Assembly: GCA_017522255.1 (NCBI GenBank) | Contig: JAFWZP010000027.1 | Coordinates: forward strand, 1-37,037 | Length of the DNA stretch: 37,037 bases | From: Bacteroidales bacterium | Lineage (GTDB): Bacteria > Bacteroidota > Bacteroidia > Bacteroidales > P3 | Reading direction: 5' to 3' | Part shown: piece by piece, positions 7,936 to 16,759 of the stretch | How positions within the stretch are numbered: the first letter of the stretch is position 1 | How the letters are laid out: every line of letters begins with the position of its first letter | Translations under genes and position numbers: made by a program | The notes under the pieces: generated by a model | The model's database searches: none | Told to the model about the DNA's origin: nothing | What the model saw: the letters and a program-made list of their open reading frames with translations, nothing else

Positions 7936-7970
7936 AAAGCGGAGCATTTAAAGCTCCGCTTTTTTTGTTT
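7936..7970 (+). terminator. Rho-independent terminator ending the FISUMP array
   Basis: A perfect 10-bp stem, AAAGCGGAGC (7936-7945) with GCTCCGCTTT (7953-7962), and a 7-nt loop run into a T-tract. It closes the array transcription unit. Confidence 0.9.
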
Positions 7971-8076
7971 TAAGGCATTTTCTAAAACTTTAACGTTGGA
8001 TTAAGAACCATTCGAACCGCTTTTGAGGTCTATATAGCATCTGATAACAATTAATGTTTAACTAAATACTATTGAT

Positions 8077-9267
8077 ATGAGAAAAAGATTATTGATTTTG
8101 GCAAGTTGTTTTGCCTTAATGTTGGGTGCTAATGCACAAAACAGAGCAAAAGAGTATAAAGAAGGATTGCAACCCGATTTGTCTTTTATCGAAAAGATGG
8201 CAACAAAGAATGGGAGCTACAGCTACAAGATGTCGAGCTATGCTACCGATGACAACTATTTGAGTTGCAATTTCTCTTACGACCAGGCACATCGCCTTGT
8301 AGCCGTAAGGCAGGTGCAGGACTACGAGGTTGTGGATTCGCTCTTTTATGACAGCGATAGCCGATTGATAAAACTTTCGGGTTGGCAAAAGATAAACGGA
8401 CAATTCGAAAATGTTTATTATGTGGACTACACTTACGACGCTGCAGGCAATTTGGCCACTCGCACCAACTATAATTATTTTGATGGTTGGGAACTTGGAG
8501 GTGTTTACACTTATTCCTACAACGCCGACAATCAAATAATAAAGTCGGAATTGACTATGAGTGGTATTGTTTTTATGTGTGTTGATTATACTTATGTAGA
8601 TGGAAAGTTGAACAATGAGGTGTGGTCCTACCATAGTGGAACAAAACTCGAACCCGCCGAAAAGATTTATTATTTCTATCAAAACGATAAGCTTGTAGAA
8701 GTGAAGGATAGCACAATGGGTACATACGGTTGGGAATTATTCACCACCGAAACCTATGTTTATGATGCACAAGGCAATTGTATCGAAAAACATCGCTATG
8801 ATTCGTACGGCGATGAAGTGGAACGTAGCGTTTATGAGTTCGAAACCCGTTTGCTGGACGAAACTTTGATGCCTTCGCATTTCGAGATGGAAAGACCTTA
8901 TACCTACACCAATGTCAACACTTATAGCAGAGAACATTGGTATACTGTAGATGATAATTTTGTGTTGCAATACGTATGCGATTATGTTTACAATTATGTT
9001 TCTATCAATGATAATGGCATTTCATCTGCCTCTGTTGAAACCTTTGCCATAGTGCCTAATCCTGCCAAGGATAGGATAATGATAGAGAGCAACGGGTTGG
9101 AAACTGCCAATATTCAGGTGGTAGACGCCATGGGTCGTGTGGTTATAACTGCCAACATCTCACCCGACAGCAGAATGGTGGATATAAGTTCGTTGGCTTC
9201 GGGATATTATTTGCTTAGAGTTGTAGGCAAAGAGGGGTATAAAATATCAAAACTTGTGGTGCAATAA
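8077..9267 (+). CDS. T9SS-secreted protein with C-terminal sorting domain
   Basis: 396 aa. Signal peptide MRKRLLILASCFALMLGANA before QN. The body (~30-300) has repeated tyrosine/asparagine-rich beta units resembling YD repeats (YTYDAAGNLATRTNY, YVYDAQGNCIEKHRYD). The last ~80 residues are a type A T9SS sorting domain: VPNPAKDRIMIES, IQVVDAMGRVV, LASGYYLLRVVGKEGYKISKLVVQ, with the canonical PNPA motif and final beta-strand. The product should cross the outer membrane through the type IX (Por) system and be released or attached to surface polysaccharide. The substrate is unknown. It is a single-gene unit between terminator 7936 and hairpin 9312. Confidence 0.85.
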   Translation: MRKRLLILASCFALMLGANAQNRAKEYKEGLQPDLSFIEKMATKNGSYSYKMSSYATDDNYLSCNFSYDQAHRLVAVRQVQDYEVVDSLFYDSDSRLIKLSGWQKINGQFENVYYVDYTYDAAGNLATRTNYNYFDGWELGGVYTYSYNADNQIIKSELTMSGIVFMCVDYTYVDGKLNNEVWSYHSGTKLEPAEKIYYFYQNDKLVEVKDSTMGTYGWELFTTETYVYDAQGNCIEKHRYDSYGDEVERSVYEFETRLLDETLMPSHFEMERPYTYTNVNTYSREHWYTVDDNFVLQYVCDYVYNYVSINDNGISSASVETFAIVPNPAKDRIMIESNGLETANIQVVDAMGRVVITANISPDSRMVDISSLASGYYLLRVVGKEGYKISKLVVQ

Positions 9268-9311
9268 GTATAATTTGGTAATAGCTTGATAATTTAAATA
9301 CTTCTTCAGTT

Positions 9312-9355
9312 ATCGGCGGGCTTGGGCAGTAGTAGTATGCTCAATTCCCGCCGAT
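9312..9355. terminator. Long hairpin between convergent genes (possible bidirectional terminator)
   Basis: A 9-bp stem ATCGGCGGG / CCCGCCGAT (9312-9320 with 9347-9355) encloses a second 7-bp stem TTGGGCA / TGCTCAA (one G-U pair) and a GTAGTAGTA loop. It lies between the T9SS gene (plus) and the DUF2148 gene (minus). No T-tract on the plus side, so its termination role is uncertain. Confidence 0.5.
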
Positions 9356-9382
9356 GTCGTATATTGTCTGTCGGTCGTTGCG

Positions 9383-9910
9383 TTATTTTCTGTCAAAGAA
9401 AGGGCTTTTGCTACTTACCGAGAGAGGTATGGCCAACACTATAGAGCAACCAGGCAATAGGTTCATATCTTTTGCCATCTTGCCTACCGAAAACATTACA
9501 CGGTTGTCTACCCTGAGGTTTGCTGCCAAAGCCACTGCCGAGCCTATAGCTATGCCCATATCGTTGGCGTTGAAAAAGCATGGCACTTCGGCATATTTGG
9601 CTTTTTCGGCGCAGGTGGCAAATCCACAATAGCCACAATTTAATCCCAAGCAGCTTACTTTTGAGCCTATGAGTACTGCTGCACCGCTTTGTCGTAGGTT
9701 TTCGGCATCGCGGGCAAAGAATGCCACATCGTGCTTTTCGGAATATTGGTGCATGGCTTGGGCTATGCTTTCGAGGGTGTCGCCGGTGATTACGGCTATG
9801 GTCATATTGTCGGTGCCACGGGCTTTGGGTGCTGTGCGTGCTGCTGTGGCTATCTTTTTGGCAATATCGAATATTGCTTCGTTGCGAAAGGTTTCTTCAA
9901 ATATTATCAT
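9383..9910 (-). CDS. DUF2148 (ferredoxin-like) family protein
   Basis: 175 aa. Matches the Bacteroidota DUF2148 family: an N-terminal ARTAPKARGTDN motif, and a cysteine cluster CLGLNCGYCGFATC (C-x4-C-x2-C-x4-C) of the kind that binds an iron-sulfur cluster, then FNANDMGIAIGSAVALAA. The family is cytoplasmic and of unknown function. It ends in a Lys-rich SPFFDRK tail of typical length. The start codon lies 1 nt from the TsaC-like gene's stop, so the two form a minus-strand operon. Redox or metal-linked function is inferred only from the cysteines. Confidence 0.85.
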   Translation of the reverse strand: MIIFEETFRNEAIFDIAKKIATAARTAPKARGTDNMTIAVITGDTLESIAQAMHQYSEKHDVAFFARDAENLRQSGAAVLIGSKVSCLGLNCGYCGFATCAEKAKYAEVPCFFNANDMGIAIGSAVALAANLRVDNRVMFSVGKMAKDMNLLPGCSIVLAIPLSVSSKSPFFDRK

Positions 9911-9911
9911 A

Positions 9912-10475
9912 TCATCTAATTGTTATTATATTTCCGTTATCGTCTATTTTCAGTATTTTAGAACTACCATTCTTGCTTTCGAATATGGGGAGGTTAGGCA
10001 CTGCATAGTCCACCATATCTATCAACTGTTGCGGTATGTCGTTGTAGCAGTTAGGCGATGGCATGCCCGAAAAGTTGGCAGATGTACTTACTATAGGTTT
10101 GCCAAATCGGATTAGCAGTTCCTTGCAAAAATCCATATCGGGTATGCGTATACCTATGCTGCCATCGGCTGCAGTAAGAGTATTGGGTAGGTTGCAGGCG
10201 TTGGGATATATTATCGTAGTGGGGTGTTGACTTTCGTTTAGCAGTGTGGGTACTATATCCGGTATGTTGTTTACGTATTCTTTCACTTGGTCGAGGCTCG
10301 AGCATAGTATAAGCATGCTTTTATTTATGTCGCGTTGCTTAATCGAATATATTTTTTCGATGGCTTGAGTGTTTGTGGCATCGCAGCCTATGCCCCATAT
10401 CGTATCGGTGGGGTATAGTATTGTGCCACCTCTTCTTAGTGTTGATAATGTTTGATTTATAATAATATCTATCAT
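9912..10475 (-). CDS. tsaC: L-threonylcarbamoyladenylate synthase (Sua5/YrdC/TsaC family)
   Basis: 187 aa from the ATG at 10475; an in-frame ATG at 10511 would add 12 residues unlike the family. The short form has only the YrdC domain: GGTILYPTDTIWGIGCDATN, YSIKQRDINKSMLIL, GSIGIRIPD, GKPIVSTSANFSG. The enzyme makes threonylcarbamoyl-AMP from threonine, bicarbonate and ATP, the first step of t6A37 modification of ANN-decoding tRNAs. It is upstream of and nearly touches the DUF2148 gene. A TAACTTTG -7-like box lies at 10499-10506 on the minus strand. Confidence 0.92.
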   Translation of the reverse strand: MIDIIINQTLSTLRRGGTILYPTDTIWGIGCDATNTQAIEKIYSIKQRDINKSMLILCSSLDQVKEYVNNIPDIVPTLLNESQHPTTIIYPNACNLPNTLTAADGSIGIRIPDMDFCKELLIRFGKPIVSTSANFSGMPSPNCYNDIPQQLIDMVDYAVPNLPIFESKNGSSKILKIDDNGNIITIR

Positions 10476-10641
10476 CGTTTTATTGTAGTTTGGATATGCA
10501 AAGTTACGCAATTTATTTCATTTTGTTAATAAAAACAAATATTTTTATCATAGGTTGTTGATAATCATGTAATAATAAATAAAAAAATAAAAAAGTAATT
10601 CATATAGTGCAAAAAAAGTAGATAAATTGGAAAAAAAGATG

Positions 10642-10649
10642 TAATTTTG
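10642..10649 (+). promoter_or_regulatory. Bacteroidales-type -7 box upstream of peptide transporter
   Basis: TAATTTTG matches the TAnnTTTG consensus of the Bacteroidota primary sigma factor. No clear TTTG -33 element is seen 19-21 bp upstream. It would give a leader of roughly 80 nt before the ATG at 10738. Confidence 0.45.
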
Positions 10650-10737
10650 CGTTTTAAAACTTTGCACTTTTTGTGTGCGAAAATTGTTTAAACAAGCAAT
10701 TAATTCAATAATTATATAAACTAAAAAACAGACAGTT

Positions 10738-12318
10738 ATGTTCAAAAATCATCCAAAAGGGCTATTAGCGGCAGCCCTAAGTAATATGGGAGAAAGATTT
10801 GGCTACTATATTATGAACGCCGTATTAGTTTTGTTTTTATGTTCGAAGTTCGGTTTAACCGACGAAAAAGCGACAACCATTTACTCGTTTTTCTATGCAG
10901 GTATTTATATCCTTAGCTTAGTTGGTGGTATTATAGCCGACAGAACACAAAACTACAAAGGAACTATTATGACCGGTTTGGTGATTATGGCTTCGGGCTA
11001 TATCGTTTTAAGCGTGCCATTGATGGCAGCTCCCGGCGAATCGACAGGTATTTTGGTTCTTACTTGTGTAGCATTGTTTTTAATTGCATTTGGTAATGGT
11101 TTGTTTAAAGGAAACTTGCAAGCTATCGTTGGTCAGATGTACGATAATTTCGAAGCCGAAGCTGCCAAGAAAGGCGAAGAAGCTTTGAGAATAGCAAAAA
11201 GCAGACGCGATAGCGGTTTCCAAATATTCTATATGTTTATCAACGTTGGTGGTCTTATAGCACCTTTCGTAGCTCCATTGCTAAGAAGCTGGTGGTTGGG
11301 CGTTAATGGTTTTGAATACAACGCTGCTCTTCCTGCTTTCTGCCACCAATTCTTGGCCGAAGGTCCTGCTATGGCTGCCGAAGCTATGAGCAAGATGCAA
11401 GAGCTTATAGCTGTTGTGGCTATATCGCCGGAAACACAAGCACTTGCTGCTAGTGATTTGGCTGCCTTCTCAAATAGCTACTTGGAAGTATTCAACACAG
11501 GTATTCACTATTCGTTTATAGCTTCTGTGGCTGCTATGCTTATCTCGTTGACTATATTCTTGGCTACCAAGAAAGGTTTTCCAACTCCTGCCAAGAAAGC
11601 TGCTGTTGACTCTGTATCTTATACTGCCGAAGAAAAAGCTGCTATGGCAAAAGAAATCAAACAACGTCTTTACGCTTTGTTTGCAGTGCTTGGTATTGCT
11701 ATATTCTTCTGGTTCTCGTTCCACCAAAACGGTACTTCGCTTTCGTTGTTTGCAAGAGACTTTGTAGATTCTTCTGCTATAGCACCCGAAATATGGCAAG
11801 CTGTTAACCCATTCTTCGTTATAGTTCTTACCCCAATTATCATGTGGTTCTTTGGCAACTTGACTAAGAAAGGAAGAGAAATATCTACTCCTCGCAAGAT
11901 TGCTATCGGTATGGGTATTGCTACTTTGGGCTACGTATTCTTGATGTTGTTCTCAATGATGAAAGGTTATCCATCTGCCGAAACTTTCAGATTGCTACCC
12001 GAAGCCGAAGTTACAGCTCAAAAAGCAGGTTGGTGGGTATTGATAGTTCTTTACTTCTTCCTAACCGTTGCCGAGTTATTTATTTCACCTCTTGGATTGT
12101 CGTTCGTATCTAAAGTAGCTCCTAAGAGCATGCTTGGTCTTTGCCAAGGTTTGTGGTTAGGTGCAACTGCAGTAGGTAACGGCTTGTTGTGGATAGGACC
12201 TCTTATGTACAACGCATGGCCAATCCAATACGCATGGTTGGTATTTGCAGCTGTATGCTTCGTATCGATGGTTGTAATGCTTGGTATGGTTAAATGGCTC
12301 GAAAGAGTGGCTAAATAG
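10738..12318 (+). CDS. POT/PTR2 family peptide:H+ symporter (MFS)
   Basis: 526 aa, about 12-14 membrane helices. The N-terminus SNMGERFGYYIMNAVLVLFL corresponds to the POT signature ExxERFxYY, but the first Glu is replaced by Asn (NMGER); I believe this is shared by a Bacteroidota subfamily, so it may be a lineage trait rather than a defect. Further POT features: GGIIADR after helix 2, GNGLFKGNLQAIVGQMYD, and a long periplasmic/cytoplasmic insertion at ~125-260. Likely imports di- or tripeptides, an energy source for asaccharolytic Bacteroidales. Monocistronic, with a terminator at 12354. Confidence 0.88.
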   Translation: MFKNHPKGLLAAALSNMGERFGYYIMNAVLVLFLCSKFGLTDEKATTIYSFFYAGIYILSLVGGIIADRTQNYKGTIMTGLVIMASGYIVLSVPLMAAPGESTGILVLTCVALFLIAFGNGLFKGNLQAIVGQMYDNFEAEAAKKGEEALRIAKSRRDSGFQIFYMFINVGGLIAPFVAPLLRSWWLGVNGFEYNAALPAFCHQFLAEGPAMAAEAMSKMQELIAVVAISPETQALAASDLAAFSNSYLEVFNTGIHYSFIASVAAMLISLTIFLATKKGFPTPAKKAAVDSVSYTAEEKAAMAKEIKQRLYALFAVLGIAIFFWFSFHQNGTSLSLFARDFVDSSAIAPEIWQAVNPFFVIVLTPIIMWFFGNLTKKGREISTPRKIAIGMGIATLGYVFLMLFSMMKGYPSAETFRLLPEAEVTAQKAGWWVLIVLYFFLTVAELFISPLGLSFVSKVAPKSMLGLCQGLWLGATAVGNGLLWIGPLMYNAWPIQYAWLVFAAVCFVSMVVMLGMVKWLERVAK

Positions 12319-12353
12319 TTAAAGATCTTTTTTTATAATAATAATTGTGTTAG

Positions 12354-12383
12354 GGGTTGCCTTTCTTGGGCAACCCTTTTTTT
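12354..12383 (+). terminator. Rho-independent terminator of transporter gene
   Basis: An 8-bp stem GGGTTGCC (12354-12361) / GGCAACCC (12369-12376), 7-nt loop and seven T's. Confidence 0.9.
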
Positions 12384-12394
12384 GTGTATAAATG

Positions 12395-12425
12395 TTGCTT
12401 GTTTCGAAAAATAGTTGTACATTTG
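12395..12425 (+). promoter_or_regulatory. Candidate promoter of lpxK
   Basis: TTG (12395-12397), 20 bp, then TACATTTG (12418-12425): a good TAnnTTTG -7 box with a partial -33 element. The ATG at 12477 is about 50 bp downstream. Confidence 0.55.
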
Positions 12426-12476
12426 CCTTGCTTTGAATATTGATGATAATTAAATAAACTATTGACAAACAAATAT

Positions 12477-13553
12477 ATGAATAAAATACGAATGGTGCTG
12501 TCCTACCTTTTTTATCCGCTTAGTATAATATATACACTTGTGGTGACCATTCGCAACAAGGCTTTCGACTATGGAGTATTGCATAGCTCTAGTCATAGTA
12601 TACCAACCATAGGAGTGGGCAATCTATCTGCCGGAGGCACAGGCAAAACTCCTCATGTAGAGTATTTGGTACGCTTGTTGCAGAAAGAGAACTATGGTAG
12701 ATTGGCCTTGCTAAGCCGTGGTTATAAACGAAAAACAAAGGGCTTTGTACTTGCTTCACCATCATCTAAAGTGGAAGAGATAGGAGACGAACCTTATCAA
12801 ATGTATTGCAAACTCTCCGACGTAAGTGTGGCTGTGTGCGAAGACCGAAACACCGGTGTGCAACTTATTGGAAAGCACTGCCCTGACACTAATGTTATAC
12901 TCCTCGACGATGTGTATCAGCATCGCTATATAAAGCCTGATGTATTGGTGTTGCTTACAGATTACAATATGCCTTTTTATAGGGATAGAGTGATACCTTT
13001 TGGCAACCTTCGCGAGCCTCGAAAGGGATACAAGCGTGCCGATGTTATAGTGGTAACTAAATGTCCTGCCGATATGACCGAACAAACCAAAAACAAGATT
13101 ATAGATGCAATAAAACCTTCGGAAAACCAAAAGGTTTACTTTTCTTATTTGGAGTATGGAATGCCTTTGTCGTTTAGCCAACAAAGCACCATAAATATCG
13201 ATGCGGTAGATGATGTGTTTGTGATAGCAGGCATAGCCAACCCTATACCTTTGGTAAACAAAGTAAAGGAAACGTCTAAGGCCTATTTGTGCCAATTTCC
13301 CGATCATCACCACTTTACTAAAGCCGATATGGAACTTATACGCAAACGATTTTTGGCTGTCAATTCCGATAGCAAAATTATTCTCACCACCGAAAAAGAT
13401 TATGTGCGACTAAAGTCATCTATATATCGTAATATTATCGATGATTTACCCATCTACTATATTCCTATAGAGGTACGGTTTCATAAAAATCTTTCTCCCG
13501 ATTTCGATACACAAATTCTTTCGCTTTTAAAGCAGCGATATATACTCAAGTAG
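12477..13553 (+). CDS. lpxK: Tetraacyldisaccharide 4'-kinase
   Basis: 358 aa from the ATG at 12477; a TTG at 12462 would add only five residues. Family features: an N-terminal membrane-association helix (MVLSYLFYPLSIIYTLVVTIRN), the P-loop GNLSAGGTGKTPHVEYLVRL, SRGYKR, the GDEPYQ motif and DDVYQHR. The C-terminal half has the RYHKNLSPDF-like ending. LpxK phosphorylates the 4' position of the lipid A precursor at the inner membrane. Length is typical of Bacteroidota enzymes (~360 aa). Stand-alone gene between terminator 12354 and the promoter at 13619. Confidence 0.95.
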   Translation: MNKIRMVLSYLFYPLSIIYTLVVTIRNKAFDYGVLHSSSHSIPTIGVGNLSAGGTGKTPHVEYLVRLLQKENYGRLALLSRGYKRKTKGFVLASPSSKVEEIGDEPYQMYCKLSDVSVAVCEDRNTGVQLIGKHCPDTNVILLDDVYQHRYIKPDVLVLLTDYNMPFYRDRVIPFGNLREPRKGYKRADVIVVTKCPADMTEQTKNKIIDAIKPSENQKVYFSYLEYGMPLSFSQQSTINIDAVDDVFVIAGIANPIPLVNKVKETSKAYLCQFPDHHHFTKADMELIRKRFLAVNSDSKIILTTEKDYVRLKSSIYRNIIDDLPIYYIPIEVRFHKNLSPDFDTQILSLLKQRYILK

Positions 13554-13618
13554 ATAAAAACAAAACGTTCGTTGAACACAAAGAGAACGTTCACTTTGTG
13601 CTAAACGTATTACCGGGT

Positions 13619-13649
13619 TTTGATTATTGGCAATTAATGTGTATATTTG
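13619..13649 (+). promoter_or_regulatory. Bacteroidales-type promoter of barrel/FISUMP operon
   Basis: TTTG (13619-13622), a 19-bp spacer, and TATATTTG (13642-13649), fitting the TTTG-N19-21-TAnnTTTG consensus. It predicts transcription start near 13655, about 35 nt before the ATG at 13691. It also shows that the longer reading frame from 13598 is not the true start. Confidence 0.75.
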
Positions 13650-13690
13650 CAGTCGGATATTTTTATATAAATTCAGTGGTGATACAGATT

Positions 13691-14413
13691 ATGAGAGAGT
13701 TGAAGCTGTTTTTGATATTGTTGCTTACTTCTTTTTGTTCTTTTGCACAAATGAGCGAACCCGACAGGTGTTTTTTGTGGCAGAACAAGTGTTTGTCAAA
13801 TGATATATTGCAATACGATTTATGTCTTTCTACCAAGCCTATGGATAGGGGAGGAGAGTTTGTTGGCACCGGTTTTTTGTCGAAACAAAAATACCTCAAC
13901 CCGATATACGACAGAGAAGGTTTTGTGATGTTGAATATGGCTTATTCGGTAGCACCTCAATTATCGTTGGGTTTTACGATAGGAATCCTCAAAACATGGG
14001 GTTGGTTTGTTAGTGCCGCTTTTTCTACTGAGGGACGACCTAAGGCCGACCGTACCGACGAGTTTGGAACCTCGAATTATTATTTTACAGGCTCTAAGAT
14101 AACTTCTCGCACTTCGCTTCAAGCCGGGGCTATGTACAGAATAAGCTATCTTTTGGCGGCAAAATTTGCAGTAGGATATGGTATGCGTAGTGTGGATTAT
14201 GCAACCATGGAAAACGAAATAATAAATATCTCCGACCAAACTTTTGAGGGTTTGGACTATTCGGTGGGATTGCACCTCGATATGGGAGAGGTGGCTTTTT
14301 CGCTCGATTGGTCAACTATAGGCTTCCGATTTAAATACTCGGAATTAAAGTTTGGATTGGGATATAGTTTTAAAATAAAGAAACCATACAAGAAAAAGGA
14401 GTATAGGCTATGA
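13691..14413 (+). CDS. Outer-membrane beta-barrel protein coupled to a FISUMP lipoprotein
   Basis: 240 aa from the ATG at 13691, where a signal peptide begins (MRELKLFLILLLTSFCSFA, cleavage before Q). The mature part shows alternating strands with aromatic girdles and glycine turns (LGFTIGILKTWGWFVSAAFS, GYGMRSVDY, KFGLGYSFKIKKPY), the pattern of small outer-membrane barrels. Its last codon overlaps the start of the next gene (ATGA), so the two are translationally coupled. That supports a functional pair of barrel and lipoprotein. Confidence 0.75.
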   Translation: MRELKLFLILLLTSFCSFAQMSEPDRCFLWQNKCLSNDILQYDLCLSTKPMDRGGEFVGTGFLSKQKYLNPIYDREGFVMLNMAYSVAPQLSLGFTIGILKTWGWFVSAAFSTEGRPKADRTDEFGTSNYYFTGSKITSRTSLQAGAMYRISYLLAAKFAVGYGMRSVDYATMENEIINISDQTFEGLDYSVGLHLDMGEVAFSLDWSTIGFRFKYSELKFGLGYSFKIKKPYKKKEYRL

Positions 14414-15960
14414 AACGAATACTTATATTATTTGAGTTGGTTTTATTGGCAGTAGCGGCATGCCGCAAAGATGCTGAAGAACCCATTAATGTGCCTACTA
14501 TAAACGATGAGGTGCAGGCTTTTGAAACATACGCCACCATAAAAGGAACCATAAACTGTGTCATAACCACTCAAAGGGTTGAGATGTATTTGTATACCAA
14601 CCAAAATATATCTTCGCCCGATGTGTATGAATTGGAACTGATAGGAGGCAAAAGTTTCGAGATAACGGTGCAAGACTTGCAGCCATCTACCATATACAAC
14701 TATCGTTTTATCCTTTACAGCGATGTGGATAAGGCAAGGGTAGGGGGTAAGAAGTTTAAGACCTTGAATGCTGATATTCCTACGGTGCACACTTTGGATA
14801 TAGATACTTTGAATATAGGACTTAATAGAGCTATAATAGGCGGAGAGGTGTTGCACGATGGTGGCTATCCCATAACGGCACGCGGTATGTGTTGGAGCAC
14901 AATGCCTGACCCCTTGGTTATAGACAACTATACTACCGATAGCGTGGGTATGGGCACATATTCTTCTACTCTTACTAACCTTGCACTTGGCACCACCTAC
15001 TATGTGCGAGCCTATGCTACCAATCAAAAAGGTACAGCCTATGGCGATATAAAAACCTTCACTACCTTGGAGGGCTATCCCAAGGTGTCCACTGCCGAAG
15101 TAACGGATATAACCTCTTCTTCTGCACTATGTGGAGGTATAGTCCTTTCTAATGGTGGCTTTAGTGTAACGGCACGTGGTGTTTGTTGGAGCAAATCTCC
15201 AAATCCTACTTTTGACGATAACCATACTATCGATGGCATAGGTTTGGGTAGTTTTGTTTCTACTCTTATGGAACTTGAAAAAGGTACCACCTATTATATA
15301 CGAGCCTATGCTATAAATAACTTCGATACTGCTTATGGCGAAGAAAGAATATTTTCGACATTAGTTCCGGATACAGATAATTTTATATGTGGACATGAGT
15401 ATGTGGACTTAGGGTTGCCAAGTGGATTGAAATGGGCTACTTGCAATATAGGAGCGTCAGACCAATGGGAGTATGGCAACTATTATTCGTGGGGTGAATT
15501 AACTACAAAAGATTCTTATGTAGAGGAAAACGCTATTACTTTGGGAATTGAAATGGACGATATAAGTGGCAATGCTATTTATGATGTGGCTACTGCCAAT
15601 TGGGGGTGTACGTGGCGTATACCTACTAAAGGGGAGATGGAGGAATTGGTATATAATTGTACTTGGACATGGGTTGTTCAATCTACTTTTGTTGGGATAA
15701 CGTATATTGGTTATCAAGTAACAGGACCTAATGGTAATAGCATATATTTGCCGGCAGGAGGTTGTCAACGAACATCGTGGCTATATGGCGAAATTCAGGG
15801 CTGTTATTGGACTTCTACCCCAAAAGGAGAAGGTGATTCTCTTGAGACATATAACACTTATGCATACTACCTGAACTTTTTCGATATTCCTTATTCGTAT
15901 CATGGTGTAAACTATAGTGGACGCAATTATGGTATGACTATTCGACCTGTGTCTAATTGA
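14410..15960 (+). CDS. FISUMP-domain lipoprotein with Fn3-like domains
   Basis: 516 aa. Signal peptide with lipobox AVAA-C18, then RKDAEEP (Lys/Asp/Glu, compatible with surface export). Domains: an N-terminal beta domain (~25-118, INDEVQAFETYATIKGTI), two Fn3-like units (~121-220 and ~222-318, each with GGYPITARGMCWS or GGFSVTARGVCWS and YYVRAYATN motifs) and a FISUMP domain from ~328 to the end (HEYVDLGLPSGLKWATCNIGA, YYSWGE, VRPVSN). It overlaps the barrel gene by 4 bp. It is clearly diverged from the array at 0.4-7.9 kb, so it is an older paralogue. Role: surface binding protein by inference. Confidence 0.88.
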   Translation: MKRILILFELVLLAVAACRKDAEEPINVPTINDEVQAFETYATIKGTINCVITTQRVEMYLYTNQNISSPDVYELELIGGKSFEITVQDLQPSTIYNYRFILYSDVDKARVGGKKFKTLNADIPTVHTLDIDTLNIGLNRAIIGGEVLHDGGYPITARGMCWSTMPDPLVIDNYTTDSVGMGTYSSTLTNLALGTTYYVRAYATNQKGTAYGDIKTFTTLEGYPKVSTAEVTDITSSSALCGGIVLSNGGFSVTARGVCWSKSPNPTFDDNHTIDGIGLGSFVSTLMELEKGTTYYIRAYAINNFDTAYGEERIFSTLVPDTDNFICGHEYVDLGLPSGLKWATCNIGASDQWEYGNYYSWGELTTKDSYVEENAITLGIEMDDISGNAIYDVATANWGCTWRIPTKGEMEELVYNCTWTWVVQSTFVGITYIGYQVTGPNGNSIYLPAGGCQRTSWLYGEIQGCYWTSTPKGEGDSLETYNTYAYYLNFFDIPYSYHGVNYSGRNYGMTIRPVSN

Positions 15961-15997
15961 TAACTCCCAAATGGTCATTAGAAAAACACAATGGTAT

Positions 15998-16759
15998 TTA
16001 TAATGACTGTTTATATAACTTTACTGTAGGCTGATTTTCGATTTTGGCGCGTAGCATTTCGCGTTTACCTTTAGGTCCGGGCAGTTTTTCGATGGTATAA
16101 CCTGCGGCTTTCAGTGCACGTTTCACATCGCCTTTGCAGCAGTAAGTTGTAAGTATGGCATGTGGCGATGAGGCTTGGCGTAGTTTGTCGAATATGTCTT
16201 TGCTCCATAGTTCGGGTTGAAACTGAGGTGCAAAAGCATCGTAATATATACTGTGGTATAGGTTTTTTGGTAGGTTTATATCTTGTATGGTGCAGTGGCG
16301 TTTTGTTAGTTTAAAGTGAGGAGCAATAGAAGTTGCGGTGTCCCATTCTGAGGTGTGGAGTTTAAAAAAATCATCGCTACAATTGCCAAAGTCAATTTCG
16401 GGATATAATGTTTGTATTTCCTTTACGCATAGTTCTGCATAATTTAGTTTGTTGTATATATCTTTTGGAATTGGGTATGCTTCCACTGCGGTGTAATGCA
16501 CTTGGCAGTTGTTGGCTTTGGCGTATAGGTAGGAGAGGAATGCGTTGAGGGCTGTGCCAAATCCCATTTCAAATACATTTATTACGTTTTGTGTACCTAT
16601 ATGCTGTGCCATATTGGGCAGTATGTATACGTGCATAGCCTCCTTTATGGCTCCGTGTGTGGAGTGGTAGCCTTCGTCTATTGCAGCAAAGCGTATAGAG
16701 TGAGAACCATCGTCGGTAATCACAAGCTCGTAGTCGTTGTATAATAAATTATTTTCCAC
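15998..16759 (-). CDS. mnmD: tRNA 5-methylaminomethyl-2-thiouridine methyltransferase (MnmD, MnmC1-like)
   Basis: 253 aa. A stand-alone DUF752/MnmC N-terminal methyltransferase: DGSHSI and EGYHSTHGAIKEAMHVYI near the N-terminus, a SAM-binding VFEMGFGTALNAFL, IYYDAFAPQFQPELWS, LTTYCCKGDVKRAL and GPKGKREML. It carries out the last methylation to mnm5s2U at position 34 of tRNAs for Lys, Glu and Gln. The FAD oxidase domain of the fused E. coli MnmC is absent, as is usual in Bacteroidota. Its start overlaps the 3' end of the sugar transferase gene by 11 bp. Confidence 0.93.
   Translation of the reverse strand: MENNLLYNDYELVITDDGSHSIRFAAIDEGYHSTHGAIKEAMHVYILPNMAQHIGTQNVINVFEMGFGTALNAFLSYLYAKANNCQVHYTAVEAYPIPKDIYNKLNYAELCVKEIQTLYPEIDFGNCSDDFFKLHTSEWDTATSIAPHFKLTKRHCTIQDINLPKNLYHSIYYDAFAPQFQPELWSKDIFDKLRQASSPHAILTTYCCKGDVKRALKAAGYTIEKLPGPKGKREMLRAKIENQPTVKLYKQSL

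Noticed and set aside
13598-13690. Upstream start for the third barrel protein
   Set aside because: The extension has no signal-peptide character and contains the promoter; the signal peptide begins at the ATG at 13691.
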